From: Paenibacillus sp. FSL R5-0623
GTDB lineage: Bacteria; Bacillota; Bacilli; Paenibacillales; Paenibacillaceae
Assembly (NCBI RefSeq): GCF_037974265.1
Contig: NZ_CP150233.1
Coordinates: 992,001 to 1,056,000 of the forward strand
Length of the DNA: 64,000 nt
Reading direction: 5' to 3'
Part shown: in pieces, positions 46,254 to 55,385 of the stretch
How positions within the stretch are numbered: position 1 is the first letter of the stretch
How the letters are laid out: each line of letters starts with the position of its first letter
Notes under the pieces: model-generated
The model's input: only the letters and a program-made list of their open reading frames with translations
What the model was told of the DNA's origin: nothing
Database searches by the model: none
Position numbers and translations under genes: made by a program

Positions 46254-46316
46254 ATATGAATTGAACCCACATGTACACATTCAACAGAGAGAGGATAGAA
46301 GCAATCTAAGCAAGCT
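46254..46316. repeat. Degenerate half copy of the dispersed repeat (copy F)
   Basis: GAATTGAAC is followed by ACACATTCAACAGAGAGAGGA, then TAGAAGCAATCTAAGCAAGC. This tracks the opening of copy E (GAATTAATCATTTACATGCA, then ACGGAGAGGACAGAAAAAACC, then TGAAAAAGC) with many changes. The rest of the element is absent. Confidence 0.5.
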
Positions 46317-46326
46317 CGCTAGGTAC

Positions 46327-46370
46327 AGCAAAACCCGGAGCATACGCTGCGTTAGCGTAACTCCGGGTTA
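46327..46370 (-). terminator. Terminator of the CGTase gene
   Basis: On the minus strand AACCCGGAG and CTCCGGGTT pair, with inner arms ACGCT/AGCGT, followed by TTGC. It is 19 nt past the CGTase stop. Confidence 0.8.
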
Positions 46371-46388
46371 CCTTGTGGACTGAATATC

Positions 46389-48545
46389 CTATTGCCAGTT
46401 TACATTTACAGTCGCTGTACCGCTGGTTGGTGTGGTGAACGTGTGGTTGGAACCACCTTCCCACGTAATGGTTGCACCATTTTTCTTGAAGAATTTGAAC
46501 TCCAGTTGTTTCCCGGCAGGCACGCTCACATCATAGTACCAAGTTGGGTAGGCGTGGATAACCTGATTGAAGGCAGGGCCAATAGCTGTTGTACCCGTAC
46601 TCCAGTTGCCCAGTTCTGCCACGTTACCTGCCAGATAGATGTTCTGACCCAGTGTGGTGGATGCATTGTTAATGACAAATCGTACAGTGACCTGATCACC
46701 CGTAAGGATGGTGAAGTTGTTATACGCATTGCTGTTGACGCCATTCGCAGCTACTTTTACAGCATAATTGCCTGCGGCAACAGCTGGGATCGTAACTTTA
46801 ATCTGTGTATCTTCCCAGGATGTAATGGCTGCACCGGTAACGGCTGATGTACCGAAGTATACCGTGCCTTTGGTGGAACCGAATCCGCGTCCGCTAATCG
46901 TAACGACATTACCCGGTTTGCCCATCACCGGACCTACATGTCCGATCGTTGGTGTTGTCTCGCTCGTTGTATATTGCCATACCGCTGTTGCACCGGCTGC
47001 CAGTGTGAAGGAAGAGACGTTGCCATTGGTGGAAGTGATGTTATTACCGTTCAGTACACCGCCCAATACATCGGTGTAGTTGCCTGTTGGCAGTGAAGTG
47101 CTTAGATTCGCAATGCTTGCTGGTGTGGAGAGATTACGGTTCACCGCAACAACAGCTACACTTTTGCCAAATTTGCGCTCATAGACGTACACATCATTAT
47201 TGATCCAGCGTTGCTGAGTGGAGCCATAGGCAATCGCCGGATTGGATTTGCGCAGAGGGGCCAGCTTGCTGATCACGTTGAAGGCAGTGGTTGTTTTGGA
47301 GAAGGAAGGCATTTTGGCCCGATTATCAGGGTCCCCGTTACCCGTCAGATACTGCTCGGTACCATAATAGATGGCAGGTACGCCGCGTGAAGTCAGCGTG
47401 AAGGCCAGCGCTTGTTCCAGACGACGGTTGTTGACGGCACTTGTTTTGAACCGATCCATATCATGGTTGTCGATGAACGTAACTTGATCATTCACCTGAT
47501 TGTAATCTGCCGCTGTGCCTGTAATCATCGAATCCAGAGCATACATATTGGACGTGTTATCCCGGAAGACATCACGTACGGCAGAGTTAAAGCGGAAATC
47601 AAGCAGGCTCATCCCGGATTCGTTGGCAAATTCCGTGTTATCCGCATCGGATGCAGCAGATCCCAGGAACCATTCACCAAAGGTGAATACAGGTTTATGT
47701 GCATAGATGGAGGACATCCAACTCTTTTGCCAGCCGAGAGGCATATGTTTCACCGCATCTACACGAATGCCGTCCACGCCCATATCAAGCCAGAGCTTGA
47801 TTGCATCTTTGAAATATTGGTCAATGGTATTGTTGTTGTGATTCAGGTCAGCGAGGTCGTAGAGGTTTTTGTAGATTCCATTCTCCAGGGAGGAAAAGTC
47901 GGAGCCGCCGTTGTGATGGAAATATCCATTCGTATCATTCGTGTATCCGCCAACAAGATTACCGTTATCATATAACTTGCCATTCTCAGCAAAGGACGTA
48001 TCGGTTTCCATGGCAGGAGACGTGTGGTTTGGTGCAAAGTCAATTACGATCTTGATGCCTTTGGCATGAGCAGTCGTAATCAGATTTTGAAAGTCAGCCA
48101 TTGTTCCGAAATACGGATTGGTCTTCTTGAAATCACGTGCCCAGTAGCCATGATACGCTGTGTTGATCACGCCGCCGTAGTTGATCGTGGCAAAGATATT
48201 TTCGACCGGTTGGGAGATCCATAATGCCGTAACGCCCAGATCGCTAAAATAGTTATCGTTGATTTTGTTAATCAAACCCTGCCAGTCGCCGCCACAATAC
48301 AGCTTCAGGTTACTACAAGTGGCATCGTAGGCAGCTCCGGTAGGATTGTTGGAAGGATTGCCGTCCAGGAACCGGTCTGTAAAGATCTGATAGATAACAT
48401 CTGTACTAAAGTTCTGCTTGTTGGTAACCGCGGTATCCGCATCGGCATGGATCGCTGAAGCAGGCAGATAGGGAAGTGCGCCCCCTGCAAGTAAACTGAG
48501 TGTCAGTGTTGTGCTGAGGAGTACGCGTTTGGCCATTTGAAACAT
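46389..48545 (-). CDS. cgt: Cyclodextrin glucanotransferase (GH13, secreted)
   Basis: The start at 48545 has AAGGGTGG upstream and gives 718 residues, close to known CGTase precursors. A signal peptide ([16 protein letters not shown], cut near IHADA) is followed by domains A/B, C, D (IPT-like, [16 protein letters not shown]) and E (CBM20, ending [21 protein letters not shown]). Catalytic residues: Asp in GIRVDAVKH, Glu in FTFGEW, Asp in [30 protein letters not shown] carries the central aromatic residue typical of CGTases. It converts starch to cyclodextrins outside the cell. Confidence 0.95.
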   Translation of the reverse strand: MFQMAKRVLLSTTLTLSLLAGGALPYLPASAIHADADTAVTNKQNFSTDVIYQIFTDRFLDGNPSNNPTGAAYDATCSNLKLYCGGDWQGLINKINDNYFSDLGVTALWISQPVENIFATINYGGVINTAYHGYWARDFKKTNPYFGTMADFQNLITTAHAKGIKIVIDFAPNHTSPAMETDTSFAENGKLYDNGNLVGGYTNDTNGYFHHNGGSDFSSLENGIYKNLYDLADLNHNNNTIDQYFKDAIKLWLDMGVDGIRVDAVKHMPLGWQKSWMSSIYAHKPVFTFGEWFLGSAASDADNTEFANESGMSLLDFRFNSAVRDVFRDNTSNMYALDSMITGTAADYNQVNDQVTFIDNHDMDRFKTSAVNNRRLEQALAFTLTSRGVPAIYYGTEQYLTGNGDPDNRAKMPSFSKTTTAFNVISKLAPLRKSNPAIAYGSTQQRWINNDVYVYERKFGKSVAVVAVNRNLSTPASIANLSTSLPTGNYTDVLGGVLNGNNITSTNGNVSSFTLAAGATAVWQYTTSETTPTIGHVGPVMGKPGNVVTISGRGFGSTKGTVYFGTSAVTGAAITSWEDTQIKVTIPAVAAGNYAVKVAANGVNSNAYNNFTILTGDQVTVRFVINNASTTLGQNIYLAGNVAELGNWSTGTTAIGPAFNQVIHAYPTWYYDVSVPAGKQLEFKFFKKNGATITWEGGSNHTFTTPTSGTATVNVNWQ

Positions 48546-48605
48546 AGTAATCCACCCTTCTCGTGAATGTAGTAGTTTAGATAAACAACCAACCTGGATC
48601 TTGAA

Positions 48606-48620
48606 TAATAGCGCTTTCAA
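48606..48620. promoter_or_regulatory. Catabolite-response-like site upstream of CGTase
   Basis: On the minus strand TTGAAAGCGCTATTA matches the CcpA pattern TGNAANCGNWNNCA except for the last two positions. It is 60-75 bp before the CGTase start. Confidence 0.45.
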
Positions 48621-48673
48621 TACAACAGAATGTTACGCAGTGGATTGAAGACTTCCCTCCTTTTGACACGCCA

Positions 48674-48711
48674 ACAACCCCGGCATCTCCTTCGGGAGTT
48701 ACCGGGGTTGT
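48674..48711. other. Very stable UUCG-type hairpin upstream of CGTase
   Basis: ACAACCCCGG and CCGGGGTTGT enclose CTCC-TTCG-GGAG, so the arms pair with a TTCG tetraloop. No T tract follows on either strand. It lies in the 447-bp gap 48546-48992 between divergent CGTase and esterase genes and could fold in the CGTase leader. Confidence 0.6.
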
Positions 48712-48916
48712 CCTAAACCGCTCTGGTTTAAAAGCATGGCCCTCGAGTTATGATCACAACGCTATCGTAAGAAATAATGGATCTTATGTCAATAACTTTT
48801 TTGAGAGCATTTATTTTCTATTTTTATGTTTACAAAAGCATGTCTGGGGATTTAAACTATTCGCAGATTCACAATATAAGGGCTATGTATCCCGGGACAC
48901 TTACGTGTGTTCTGGG

Positions 48917-48949
48917 ACAACCCCGTCTCTTCTGAGGCGGGGTTGTTTG
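48917..48949 (+). terminator. Terminator-like hairpin in the leader of the esterase operon
   Basis: ACAACCCCG pairs with CGGGGTTGT, with inner CTC/GAG pairs, followed by TTTGTATT. It is only 44 bp before the esterase start, leaving no room for a promoter, so the operon mRNA probably runs through it. Confidence 0.6.
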
Positions 48950-48992
48950 TATTATGCAGTCGAATCGGGAGAAGAGAGGCGGTTGATGATCG

Positions 48993-50372
48993 TTGAGTAC
49001 CCATTCTGTCATCGAATGTTTGGAAGACATTCAGGCGTCGCAGCTGGGCAATATCCGCAACATTTATGTGTACCTCCCGCCCGGTTACCATGAGCAGACA
49101 GCTCGGCATTATCCGGTTTTGTACGTTCATGCGGGGCAGCGGGCTTTTGGTCCATCCGGGCCATGCAATGAAACATGGAATATGGACCAGGCAGCAGACG
49201 GTCTTATTGCCTCCGGGCAGATTGAATCACTGATTATTGTCGGCATTACGCATGTTCGTCCAGTCACGCACAACGAATTCTACCACTTCATCGCTCCTGA
49301 GAGAGAGGCCGTGAGTGTGGGGTGCTCAGGCATCGACTATGAACATTTCATCATTCATGAGCTCAAGCCGATCATTGATCATCGTTATCGGACGTTGCCG
49401 GACAAGCATAATACCGGGCTGTTAGGTTCATCTGCCGCGGCGCTTTGTACATTGCACATGGGGATGCGAAATCCGGATGTTTTCGGAAAACTGATCATGA
49501 TGTCACCATTCTATGTGGATGTGCAGCTGGACGAAACATCGGATAGCGGACTGTTGGAAGAAAACATGTACCGTCTGCCAGAGGAAGTACCTGCCGTTCG
49601 AATGTGGATGGATATTGGAGATACGGAAGGTCTGTTTCTTCCTTCCCAGGTCAGAAGGGTAGCTCATCAATTACTTGAACGGGGAGTCAGATCGGGTGAG
49701 GAATTGGCATTTCTGGAACAGCAGGGTGCCTGTCATCAGGAAGGTGACTGGGGAGCGCGTGTTCATCTCCCGTTAATATACATGTTCGGCCACGTGGGTA
49801 AGCCCTCTTCGCTCAAACTGCTTGGAAGGGATGTCATCGGACTACAGGGTGGAATGACCGTGTGTATCAATGCACAGATTCAATATGAGAGTGGGTTGAT
49901 TCAGAGTCTGCTGCATGGGAATTATACTTCGAGTGACCCGAATATACTTCAGGTGCATACGAGTGGAGCGTTAATTCCGGTCGGTATTGGAAGTGCATTC
50001 ATCACGCTGACTGTGGGGGAACTGTCTGTTACACGCATCTACTCTGTCATTCCAGAATTGTCCACTCATGTGGAGGTCTGCGTTCGTGCAGAGGTAGCTC
50101 CCGAGGAAGACTCCGAGGAAACGATATATGGTGGCATGGGCATGAAACTTGTTCGTTCTGGTAAAGGTCGATATGAAGGTAGTTACCGAGTCCCGCGAGA
50201 TAGTGGTTTCTCCTTCCGATTTACTCGCGGTTTCCGTCGTTTCGAGACCGATGTGGATGGCAAATCTATTGCCAATCGGGTATTTCGAGCAACAGATGAT
50301 ATGTCTGTGCATTACCAAATCCAGTCATGGGGCAGTACGTCTGCCAAAATGGGAACAGGAGGCCAAAAATGA
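48993..50372 (+). CDS. Alpha/beta-hydrolase esterase (esterase D-like) with C-terminal Ig-like and CBM-like regions
   Basis: The 459-residue protein starts at TTG with GAGGCGG upstream. The esterase domain (residues 10-270) opens NIYVYLPPGYHE. The nucleophile is Ser147 in LLGSSAAAL; candidate acid residues are in MDIGDTEG and the base is His248 in GACHQEGDW. A BIG2-like domain follows (about 275-355; NYTSSDPNILQVHTSGALIP). The last 100 residues resemble a starch-binding-like beta domain. There is no signal peptide. It overlaps the next gene by ATGA. The substrate is unknown; it may hydrolyse the ester or thioester made by the other two genes. Confidence 0.8.
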   Translation: MSTHSVIECLEDIQASQLGNIRNIYVYLPPGYHEQTARHYPVLYVHAGQRAFGPSGPCNETWNMDQAADGLIASGQIESLIIVGITHVRPVTHNEFYHFIAPEREAVSVGCSGIDYEHFIIHELKPIIDHRYRTLPDKHNTGLLGSSAAALCTLHMGMRNPDVFGKLIMMSPFYVDVQLDETSDSGLLEENMYRLPEEVPAVRMWMDIGDTEGLFLPSQVRRVAHQLLERGVRSGEELAFLEQQGACHQEGDWGARVHLPLIYMFGHVGKPSSLKLLGRDVIGLQGGMTVCINAQIQYESGLIQSLLHGNYTSSDPNILQVHTSGALIPVGIGSAFITLTVGELSVTRIYSVIPELSTHVEVCVRAEVAPEEDSEETIYGGMGMKLVRSGKGRYEGSYRVPRDSGFSFRFTRGFRRFETDVDGKSIANRVFRATDDMSVHYQIQSWGSTSAKMGTGGQK

Positions 50373-51787
50373 TCATTCACTCATTCGCTCCGGTGCTGGA
50401 CATTCCCTATTATTATCCCTGCAATTTCCCTCTGATTCATGAAGTGCTCCATCGACAAGGATCCATCACAAGTCTGGCACTGCTGGCGGCAAGTCGGTTG
50501 TACAGCCTTCCTTCCTGCGGGGATAAGGGACTGGTGAAGCCTTATTTTCACAAACTGGATTATGTAGAACCGATCTGGAAGATGTATGGACAGCGGGAGC
50601 TGGGAAGCTTCGAAGAGGGGAAGATGCTGATCCGGCAGCATATCAGCGAAGGTGAGCTTTTTTTGGCTACAGGAACCAGTTATCACCTGCCTTATTGTGA
50701 AGATTATCAGAATCCCGAGTACATTCGCAAACACGTGAAGCAAGGCTCGCGACTGCATCTGGTAGACCATTGGATTGCCTTATATGGTATGGAAGATGAG
50801 CATGTCCACGTCTATGATCCCGTTCCCTCCAAGTATTATGGAAAGGTTGCTCAAAGGGCCTTTCATGACTTCTGGAAAGGTAACCAAAGTATACCCGAGC
50901 TTGCTCAGGCCAAGCGCAAAGAAGAACTTCGAACGTATGGCACCATGGACATTCGGGCGACTGTGAAACTGGACTCGGCGGGTTATCGCGAGATGTTGAC
51001 CCAGGCGCTGACAACACAGATTGAAGAATTTCTGACAGGCAGGACGATTACGCAAGGAGAGCGCAATTATTATTTTGGACATGCGGTATCGCTGCAACTG
51101 TTACATGCACTGCATGAGGCGAGTGAAGGGGAGCAGGACAATGAAATGCTGATATCCGGTCTGCTGTTTGATATGCGGTGGAGCCGATATTTTCTCAGGG
51201 ATTTGCTTCAAGAGTCGGCCTTATGGCTCGGTTCTCCCCTTGATCGATATGCAAGAGAATTTAGCGAAATTATCGTACGTTGGGAGAAGGCCTACAATAT
51301 GCTTCAGGTCAGTCAAATAAAACAGCGTGAGCAGTGGAAAGTACAGCTAACAGGTGTAATTAAAATGTTGGTTACCGATGAATGGCACTGGTATGAGTCA
51401 CTTCGACAGTCCATACCTCAGGCAGATTGCTTCCCACGTCAGGCTGTGTCGATGATTGGACAAGAACACAGGGAGGATTTGCTCCGTATCGTATTGGATA
51501 GTTGCCGGGAGTTAAACGCGTACCATAATACATCGATTCCACTTGGTGAGGGTGGTAACGCTCCACTGTATGGACGAAGTGGGCAACTGGATTCGCTGGA
51601 ACTCGTGTCATTACTTGCAGTGGTAGAGCAGGGAATCGAAGATCGATGGGGGACGGGGATGGGAGCCGCACTGGCCGAGATGGCTGCTGCTTCCATGCCG
51701 GAAAGCCCATATCAGACTGTAGGTTCACTTGTTGATTATCTCGCACAGCAATGGGCGCCTGACCGCGAGGAGGATGCACAATGGTGA
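50369..51787 (+). CDS. BtrH-like acyltransferase domain fused to an acyl carrier protein
   Basis: The start at 50369 has ACAGGAGGCC upstream; the ORF extends 42 bp further but without a site. Residues 1-330 resemble BtrH-type (C39-peptidase-fold) acyltransferases: Cys18 in YYPCNF, His134 in VDHWIALYG and Asp150 in VYDPVP form a plausible triad. Residues about 395-465 form an acyl carrier domain, with Ser409 in GQLDSLELV as the phosphopantetheine site. BtrH moves an acyl group from a carrier protein to an aminoglycoside; here carrier and transferase are one chain. It is coupled to both neighbours by overlaps. Confidence 0.75.
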   Translation: MIIHSFAPVLDIPYYYPCNFPLIHEVLHRQGSITSLALLAASRLYSLPSCGDKGLVKPYFHKLDYVEPIWKMYGQRELGSFEEGKMLIRQHISEGELFLATGTSYHLPYCEDYQNPEYIRKHVKQGSRLHLVDHWIALYGMEDEHVHVYDPVPSKYYGKVAQRAFHDFWKGNQSIPELAQAKRKEELRTYGTMDIRATVKLDSAGYREMLTQALTTQIEEFLTGRTITQGERNYYFGHAVSLQLLHALHEASEGEQDNEMLISGLLFDMRWSRYFLRDLLQESALWLGSPLDRYAREFSEIIVRWEKAYNMLQVSQIKQREQWKVQLTGVIKMLVTDEWHWYESLRQSIPQADCFPRQAVSMIGQEHREDLLRIVLDSCRELNAYHNTSIPLGEGGNAPLYGRSGQLDSLELVSLLAVVEQGIEDRWGTGMGAALAEMAAASMPESPYQTVGSLVDYLAQQWAPDREEDAQW

Positions 51788-53160
51788 ACCAATTCTTGCT
51801 TGAACGATTTGCGGAACAGGGAGAGCATCCTGCACTGATCTGGAAAGATCAGGAGTACAGCTATCGGTGGCTGCTGGAACAGGTTGGCATCATGAGTAAG
51901 TGGATTACAGCAGAAGGGCTGACTGGGCAACTTGTAACGCTGGAGGAAGACTATTCCCCCTATGCAGCGGCAGCATTGGTTGCTTTGCTCGGACAAGGGT
52001 GTATCGTGCTTCCCATGGATCGGTACCTGGTTGAAGCCAAACGACAGGAATATATCCAGCTGGCACAGGTGAGATGGCGTTTGGGCATTGAGGATGGCCA
52101 GTTGTGCATTCGGCAAACGTGTGAATTATCTGGAGAGGTTCCTGTATTGTTATCCTCGCTGGCACAGGATGGCGTAGGGGGATTGGTACTCTTTTCATCC
52201 GGATCAACCGGAGTGAGTAAAGCGACTGTGCATCGTGCAGATCGGCTGTTACATGGTTTTCGGCGGCAAGTTCGGCCTTTCCGAACGATTCCATTCATGA
52301 TGTTTGATCATATCGGTGGTGTGAATACCATGCTGCAATCCCTGTCCAGTGGGGGCTGCCTGTGTATCATTGCGGATCGATCTCCCGAAGAAGTGTGCCG
52401 AACGATTGAGAAGTTTCGTGTGCAGGCTCTTCCGGTCTCTCCAACATTCATGAATCTGTTGCTGCTGGGTAGAAATGATGAGGGGTATGATCTATCCAGT
52501 CTTGAAGTTGTGTCATACGGATCGGAAGTGATGCCTGAATCCGTACTGGCAGCCTGGAACCGGAGATTTCCACAACTAAGGACGATACAAGCCTATGGTA
52601 TGTCTGAACTTGGCATTCTGCCAACCCGCTCCAAAGAGCCAGGCTCGTTGCTGTTTTCCATTCAAGACGAGGGGGTCAAGTACCGGGTGGTGGAAGGAGA
52701 ATTGCAGATTCATACGGAAACTGCGATGATTGGATATCTGAATGCTCCATCACCCTTTACAGAGGATGGGTGGCTGCGAACAGGTGATGAAGCTGTGCTG
52801 GAGCAGGGGTACATTCGTATTCTAGGGCGTCGTTCCGAGATCATTAATGTAGGGGGACGGAAAGTGTATCCTGCCGAAGTTGAGGGTGTTCTGGAAGAGA
52901 TGGAATGTATTGAAGCGGCCGTAGTTTCGGGAGAACAGAGTGGTATCACGGGTCAGAGGGTGAAGGTGACGATCCGGCTGGCTACAGAATGTACTCTCAC
53001 CGATCTGCGGCGATCCATCTGGGAATATTGTCAGGACAAGCTGCCTTCATACAAGATTCCGCAGAAAATCGTAATTACACAGGAAGCCCTCGTAAGTTCA
53101 AGAATGAAGAAAATACGAAAACCGATGACTTCGATACCCTTCGCCTCGGCTGGGAAATAG
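51781..53160 (+). CDS. AMP-forming acyl/aryl ligase (ANL superfamily)
   Basis: The 459-residue adenylating enzyme has LVLFSSGSTGVSKATVH (P-loop), AYGMSELGILP, WLRTGDEAVL, RILGRRSEIINVGGRKVYP (hinge Asp replaced by Glu-Ile context) and a C-terminal SSRMKKIRKP with the catalytic lysine. It should activate a carboxylic or amino acid with ATP and load it onto the carrier domain of the preceding protein, whose gene it overlaps by 7 bp. The substrate cannot be read by eye. Confidence 0.85.
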   Translation: MVNQFLLERFAEQGEHPALIWKDQEYSYRWLLEQVGIMSKWITAEGLTGQLVTLEEDYSPYAAAALVALLGQGCIVLPMDRYLVEAKRQEYIQLAQVRWRLGIEDGQLCIRQTCELSGEVPVLLSSLAQDGVGGLVLFSSGSTGVSKATVHRADRLLHGFRRQVRPFRTIPFMMFDHIGGVNTMLQSLSSGGCLCIIADRSPEEVCRTIEKFRVQALPVSPTFMNLLLLGRNDEGYDLSSLEVVSYGSEVMPESVLAAWNRRFPQLRTIQAYGMSELGILPTRSKEPGSLLFSIQDEGVKYRVVEGELQIHTETAMIGYLNAPSPFTEDGWLRTGDEAVLEQGYIRILGRRSEIINVGGRKVYPAEVEGVLEEMECIEAAVVSGEQSGITGQRVKVTIRLATECTLTDLRRSIWEYCQDKLPSYKIPQKIVITQEALVSSRMKKIRKPMTSIPFASAGK

Positions 53161-53212
53161 GTCGCTGCCATCAATGAGTCTTATCTCAATTGAATCGCTA
53201 GCGCTAACGAAC

Positions 53213-53346
53213 CTCAAACATCGTATTGAGGGGGTAATCAAGAAAAGTAAAACCTAACGAATCTCAGTAACGTTATTGCGTCAAAAATACGGCTTCTGCT
53301 TGCGAAAATCGACTTATTGGACGCAATAAGGTCTCTCTGATTCGTT
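53213..53346. repeat. Long hairpin repeat after the ligase gene
   Basis: AACGAATC (53256-53263) pairs with GATTCGTT (53339-53346), and TTATTGCGTC pairs with GACGCAATAA inside it, giving a long interrupted hairpin. A related half, CTAACGAACCTCA, starts at 53213 beside the small hairpin CCTCAA/TTGAGG. No coding sequence is present. It is a second, unrelated intergenic element. Confidence 0.6.
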
Positions 53347-53418
53347 ATGCATTTAACCCGCGTATAATGAAGAAAATAACGTGTGCTGGGTTCGTTGGGA
53401 TATGACGTATAAGATGCA

Positions 53419-53471
53419 GGAGAGGCTGTTCCCCGGTCGTCAATATGACCTAGGGGACAGCCTCTTTGAAG
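53419..53471. terminator. Terminator between the ligase and neopullulanase genes
   Basis: AGAGGCTGTTCCCC and GGGGACAGCCTCT pair with one bulge around GGTC/GACC inner arms. It sits between convergent genes and can serve both. Confidence 0.75.
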
Positions 53472-53499
53472 TTATTTTCCCTTGTTAGCCGTATTCATA

Positions 53500-55272
53500 T
53501 CAGGCTTTCGCGGGTTGTTTGGCCTCCATTTGCAGTAAGGAGAATCCGTATGCTTCCAGATCGAGGGTCAGTTTATTTTGCCGAGCTTCCACGGTGTTTG
53601 ATGTGAACAGATTTCGCCAGACGTTACGATCTGCCAAAGGGAGTTCAAGGGTACACGGCTCATCACCCGCATTCAGCACAAGAAGCATACGCTCGCCCGA
53701 ATTCGAATCCAATCGTTCAATGGCAAGACAGGGATCTCCGGCTTTTGCATATACAATCTTCAGTTCCGTGCTGCGCAGGGCAGGGTGCTGTTTGCGCAGG
53801 GCAATCGTACGGGTGAAGAATTCCAGAAGCCCGCGGTTCTGCTTGGTCTCATCCCACTCCATACACTTGCGGCAACCCGGATCATATCCGCCATCAAGTC
53901 CCACTTCGTCTCCATAATAGATACATGGTACACCTGGATACGTTAGTAGTAACGTAACGGCAAGCTTCATCTTGCGCTCATCTCCATCACACAAGGACAG
54001 CAGTCTGGGTGTATCATGACTTCCAAGCAGATTGAAGGCGGCTTCCGTTACAGGCTGTGAATAGGCTGCAAGCAGTTTGCCGATCTCATTGGCGAATCCA
54101 AGTCCATCGAGCTTGCCATGCACCGTGTAGTCCAACACCGAGTTGGTAAACGGATAATTCATCACGGCATCGAACTGGTCTCCCTGAAGCCACATGAGCG
54201 AATCATGCCAGATCTCACCGAGCAGATAGGCGTCAGGCTTGATGGCTTTTACCGTCTGACGGAATTCGCGCCAGAACTGATGATCCACCTCGTTGGCTAC
54301 ATCGAGCCTCCAGCCGTCAATGTCCATCTCTTCAATCCAGAAACGTCCTACCTCCAGCAGATATGCCTTCACCTCAGGGTGTTCTGTATTTAGCTTCGGC
54401 ATAAGCGGTTCAAAGGCAAAAGTGTCATAAGTCGGTATGCCATCCTCCACACGTGGCGGCCAGTCCTTGATATAGAACCAGTCTGCGTAGGGGGAAGAGG
54501 CTCCATTCTTCATGACATCGACAAAAGGAGGGAACTCTCTGCCGGAATGATTGAATACTGCATCCAGAACGACACGTATGCCGCGCTGATGACAGGCGTC
54601 CACGAACGCCTTGAACTGTTCATTGGTTCCGAAGTGAGGATCAACTTTCATGTAATCGCCTGTATTGTATTTGTGATTCGTCGTGGCCTCGAACAGCGGA
54701 CAGAAGTAGATGGCATTGATGCCAAGCTGACTTATATGATCCAGATGATCCAGCACACCTTGGAGATCACCGCCGAAGAAGTTCACCGGTGTAGGTTCTC
54801 CTCCCCAGGGTTCTGCATTTTTGGGGCTGATGGATGGATCGCCATTGGCATAACGTTCAGGGAAAATCTGATAAAACACAGCGTCCTTAACCCAGGCAGG
54901 CGGTTCAAAAATGTCGACTGGATTCATAAATGGAAAATCAAAGAATTCAAGTGGATGATCAGGCAGCGCCTGCTCGAATCCGCGCTCCGTCATCCAGACC
55001 GATTCCTCTCCCTGAATCAGTTGGAATCCATACCGCAATCTGCGATAGGGAGGTGAAGTCTCGGCTTCCCAATAATCGAACATTTCATCCCGGGCAAAGA
55101 TGTGCATAGGGATATGTGTGATCGTCCGATCCCAGGCATATTTGTCACCGGTAATGGCAATCACCGCATCCAGATCCCCACGTTTGGACCGAAGTCGGAG
55201 GTGCATAGTCGAGCGGTCATAAGCATAAGACCAATTGAGTTTGGGGCGGTGGTAAATGGCTTCAAGAATCAT
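53500..55272 (-). CDS. Neopullulanase / cyclomaltodextrinase (GH13_20)
   Basis: The ATG at 55272 has GAGGAG 9 nt upstream; the GTG at 55281 is too close to it. The 590-residue enzyme has an N-terminal CBM34-like domain (residues 1-120), then the GH13 barrel with Asp in DGWRLDVAN, Glu in LLGEIWHDS and Asp in LLGSHDTPR. No signal peptide is present, so it acts inside the cell on imported cyclodextrins and maltodextrins, completing the CGTase/ABC pathway. Confidence 0.93.
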   Translation of the reverse strand: MILEAIYHRPKLNWSYAYDRSTMHLRLRSKRGDLDAVIAITGDKYAWDRTITHIPMHIFARDEMFDYWEAETSPPYRRLRYGFQLIQGEESVWMTERGFEQALPDHPLEFFDFPFMNPVDIFEPPAWVKDAVFYQIFPERYANGDPSISPKNAEPWGGEPTPVNFFGGDLQGVLDHLDHISQLGINAIYFCPLFEATTNHKYNTGDYMKVDPHFGTNEQFKAFVDACHQRGIRVVLDAVFNHSGREFPPFVDVMKNGASSPYADWFYIKDWPPRVEDGIPTYDTFAFEPLMPKLNTEHPEVKAYLLEVGRFWIEEMDIDGWRLDVANEVDHQFWREFRQTVKAIKPDAYLLGEIWHDSLMWLQGDQFDAVMNYPFTNSVLDYTVHGKLDGLGFANEIGKLLAAYSQPVTEAAFNLLGSHDTPRLLSLCDGDERKMKLAVTLLLTYPGVPCIYYGDEVGLDGGYDPGCRKCMEWDETKQNRGLLEFFTRTIALRKQHPALRSTELKIVYAKAGDPCLAIERLDSNSGERMLLVLNAGDEPCTLELPLADRNVWRNLFTSNTVEARQNKLTLDLEAYGFSLLQMEAKQPAKA

Positions 55273-55324
55273 GTAAATCACTCCTCGTCAGATGATGAAA
55301 TTCAGATAAAAGCGGCCATTAAAC

Positions 55325-55366
55325 GCAAAAAAGGCACAACCTCAATTGTTCACGAGGTTGTACCTT
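55325..55366 (-). terminator. Terminator-like hairpin upstream of the neopullulanase gene
   Basis: On the minus strand AAGGTACAACCTC and GAGGTTGTGCCTT pair (one mismatch) and are followed by TTTTTTGC. It lies 53 bp before the neopullulanase ATG and after a TATAAT at 55397-55402, so it may attenuate that gene, or simply end the upstream secreted-protein gene. Confidence 0.75.
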
Positions 55367-55385
55367 TCGGCAGCATAGCCTTTTG

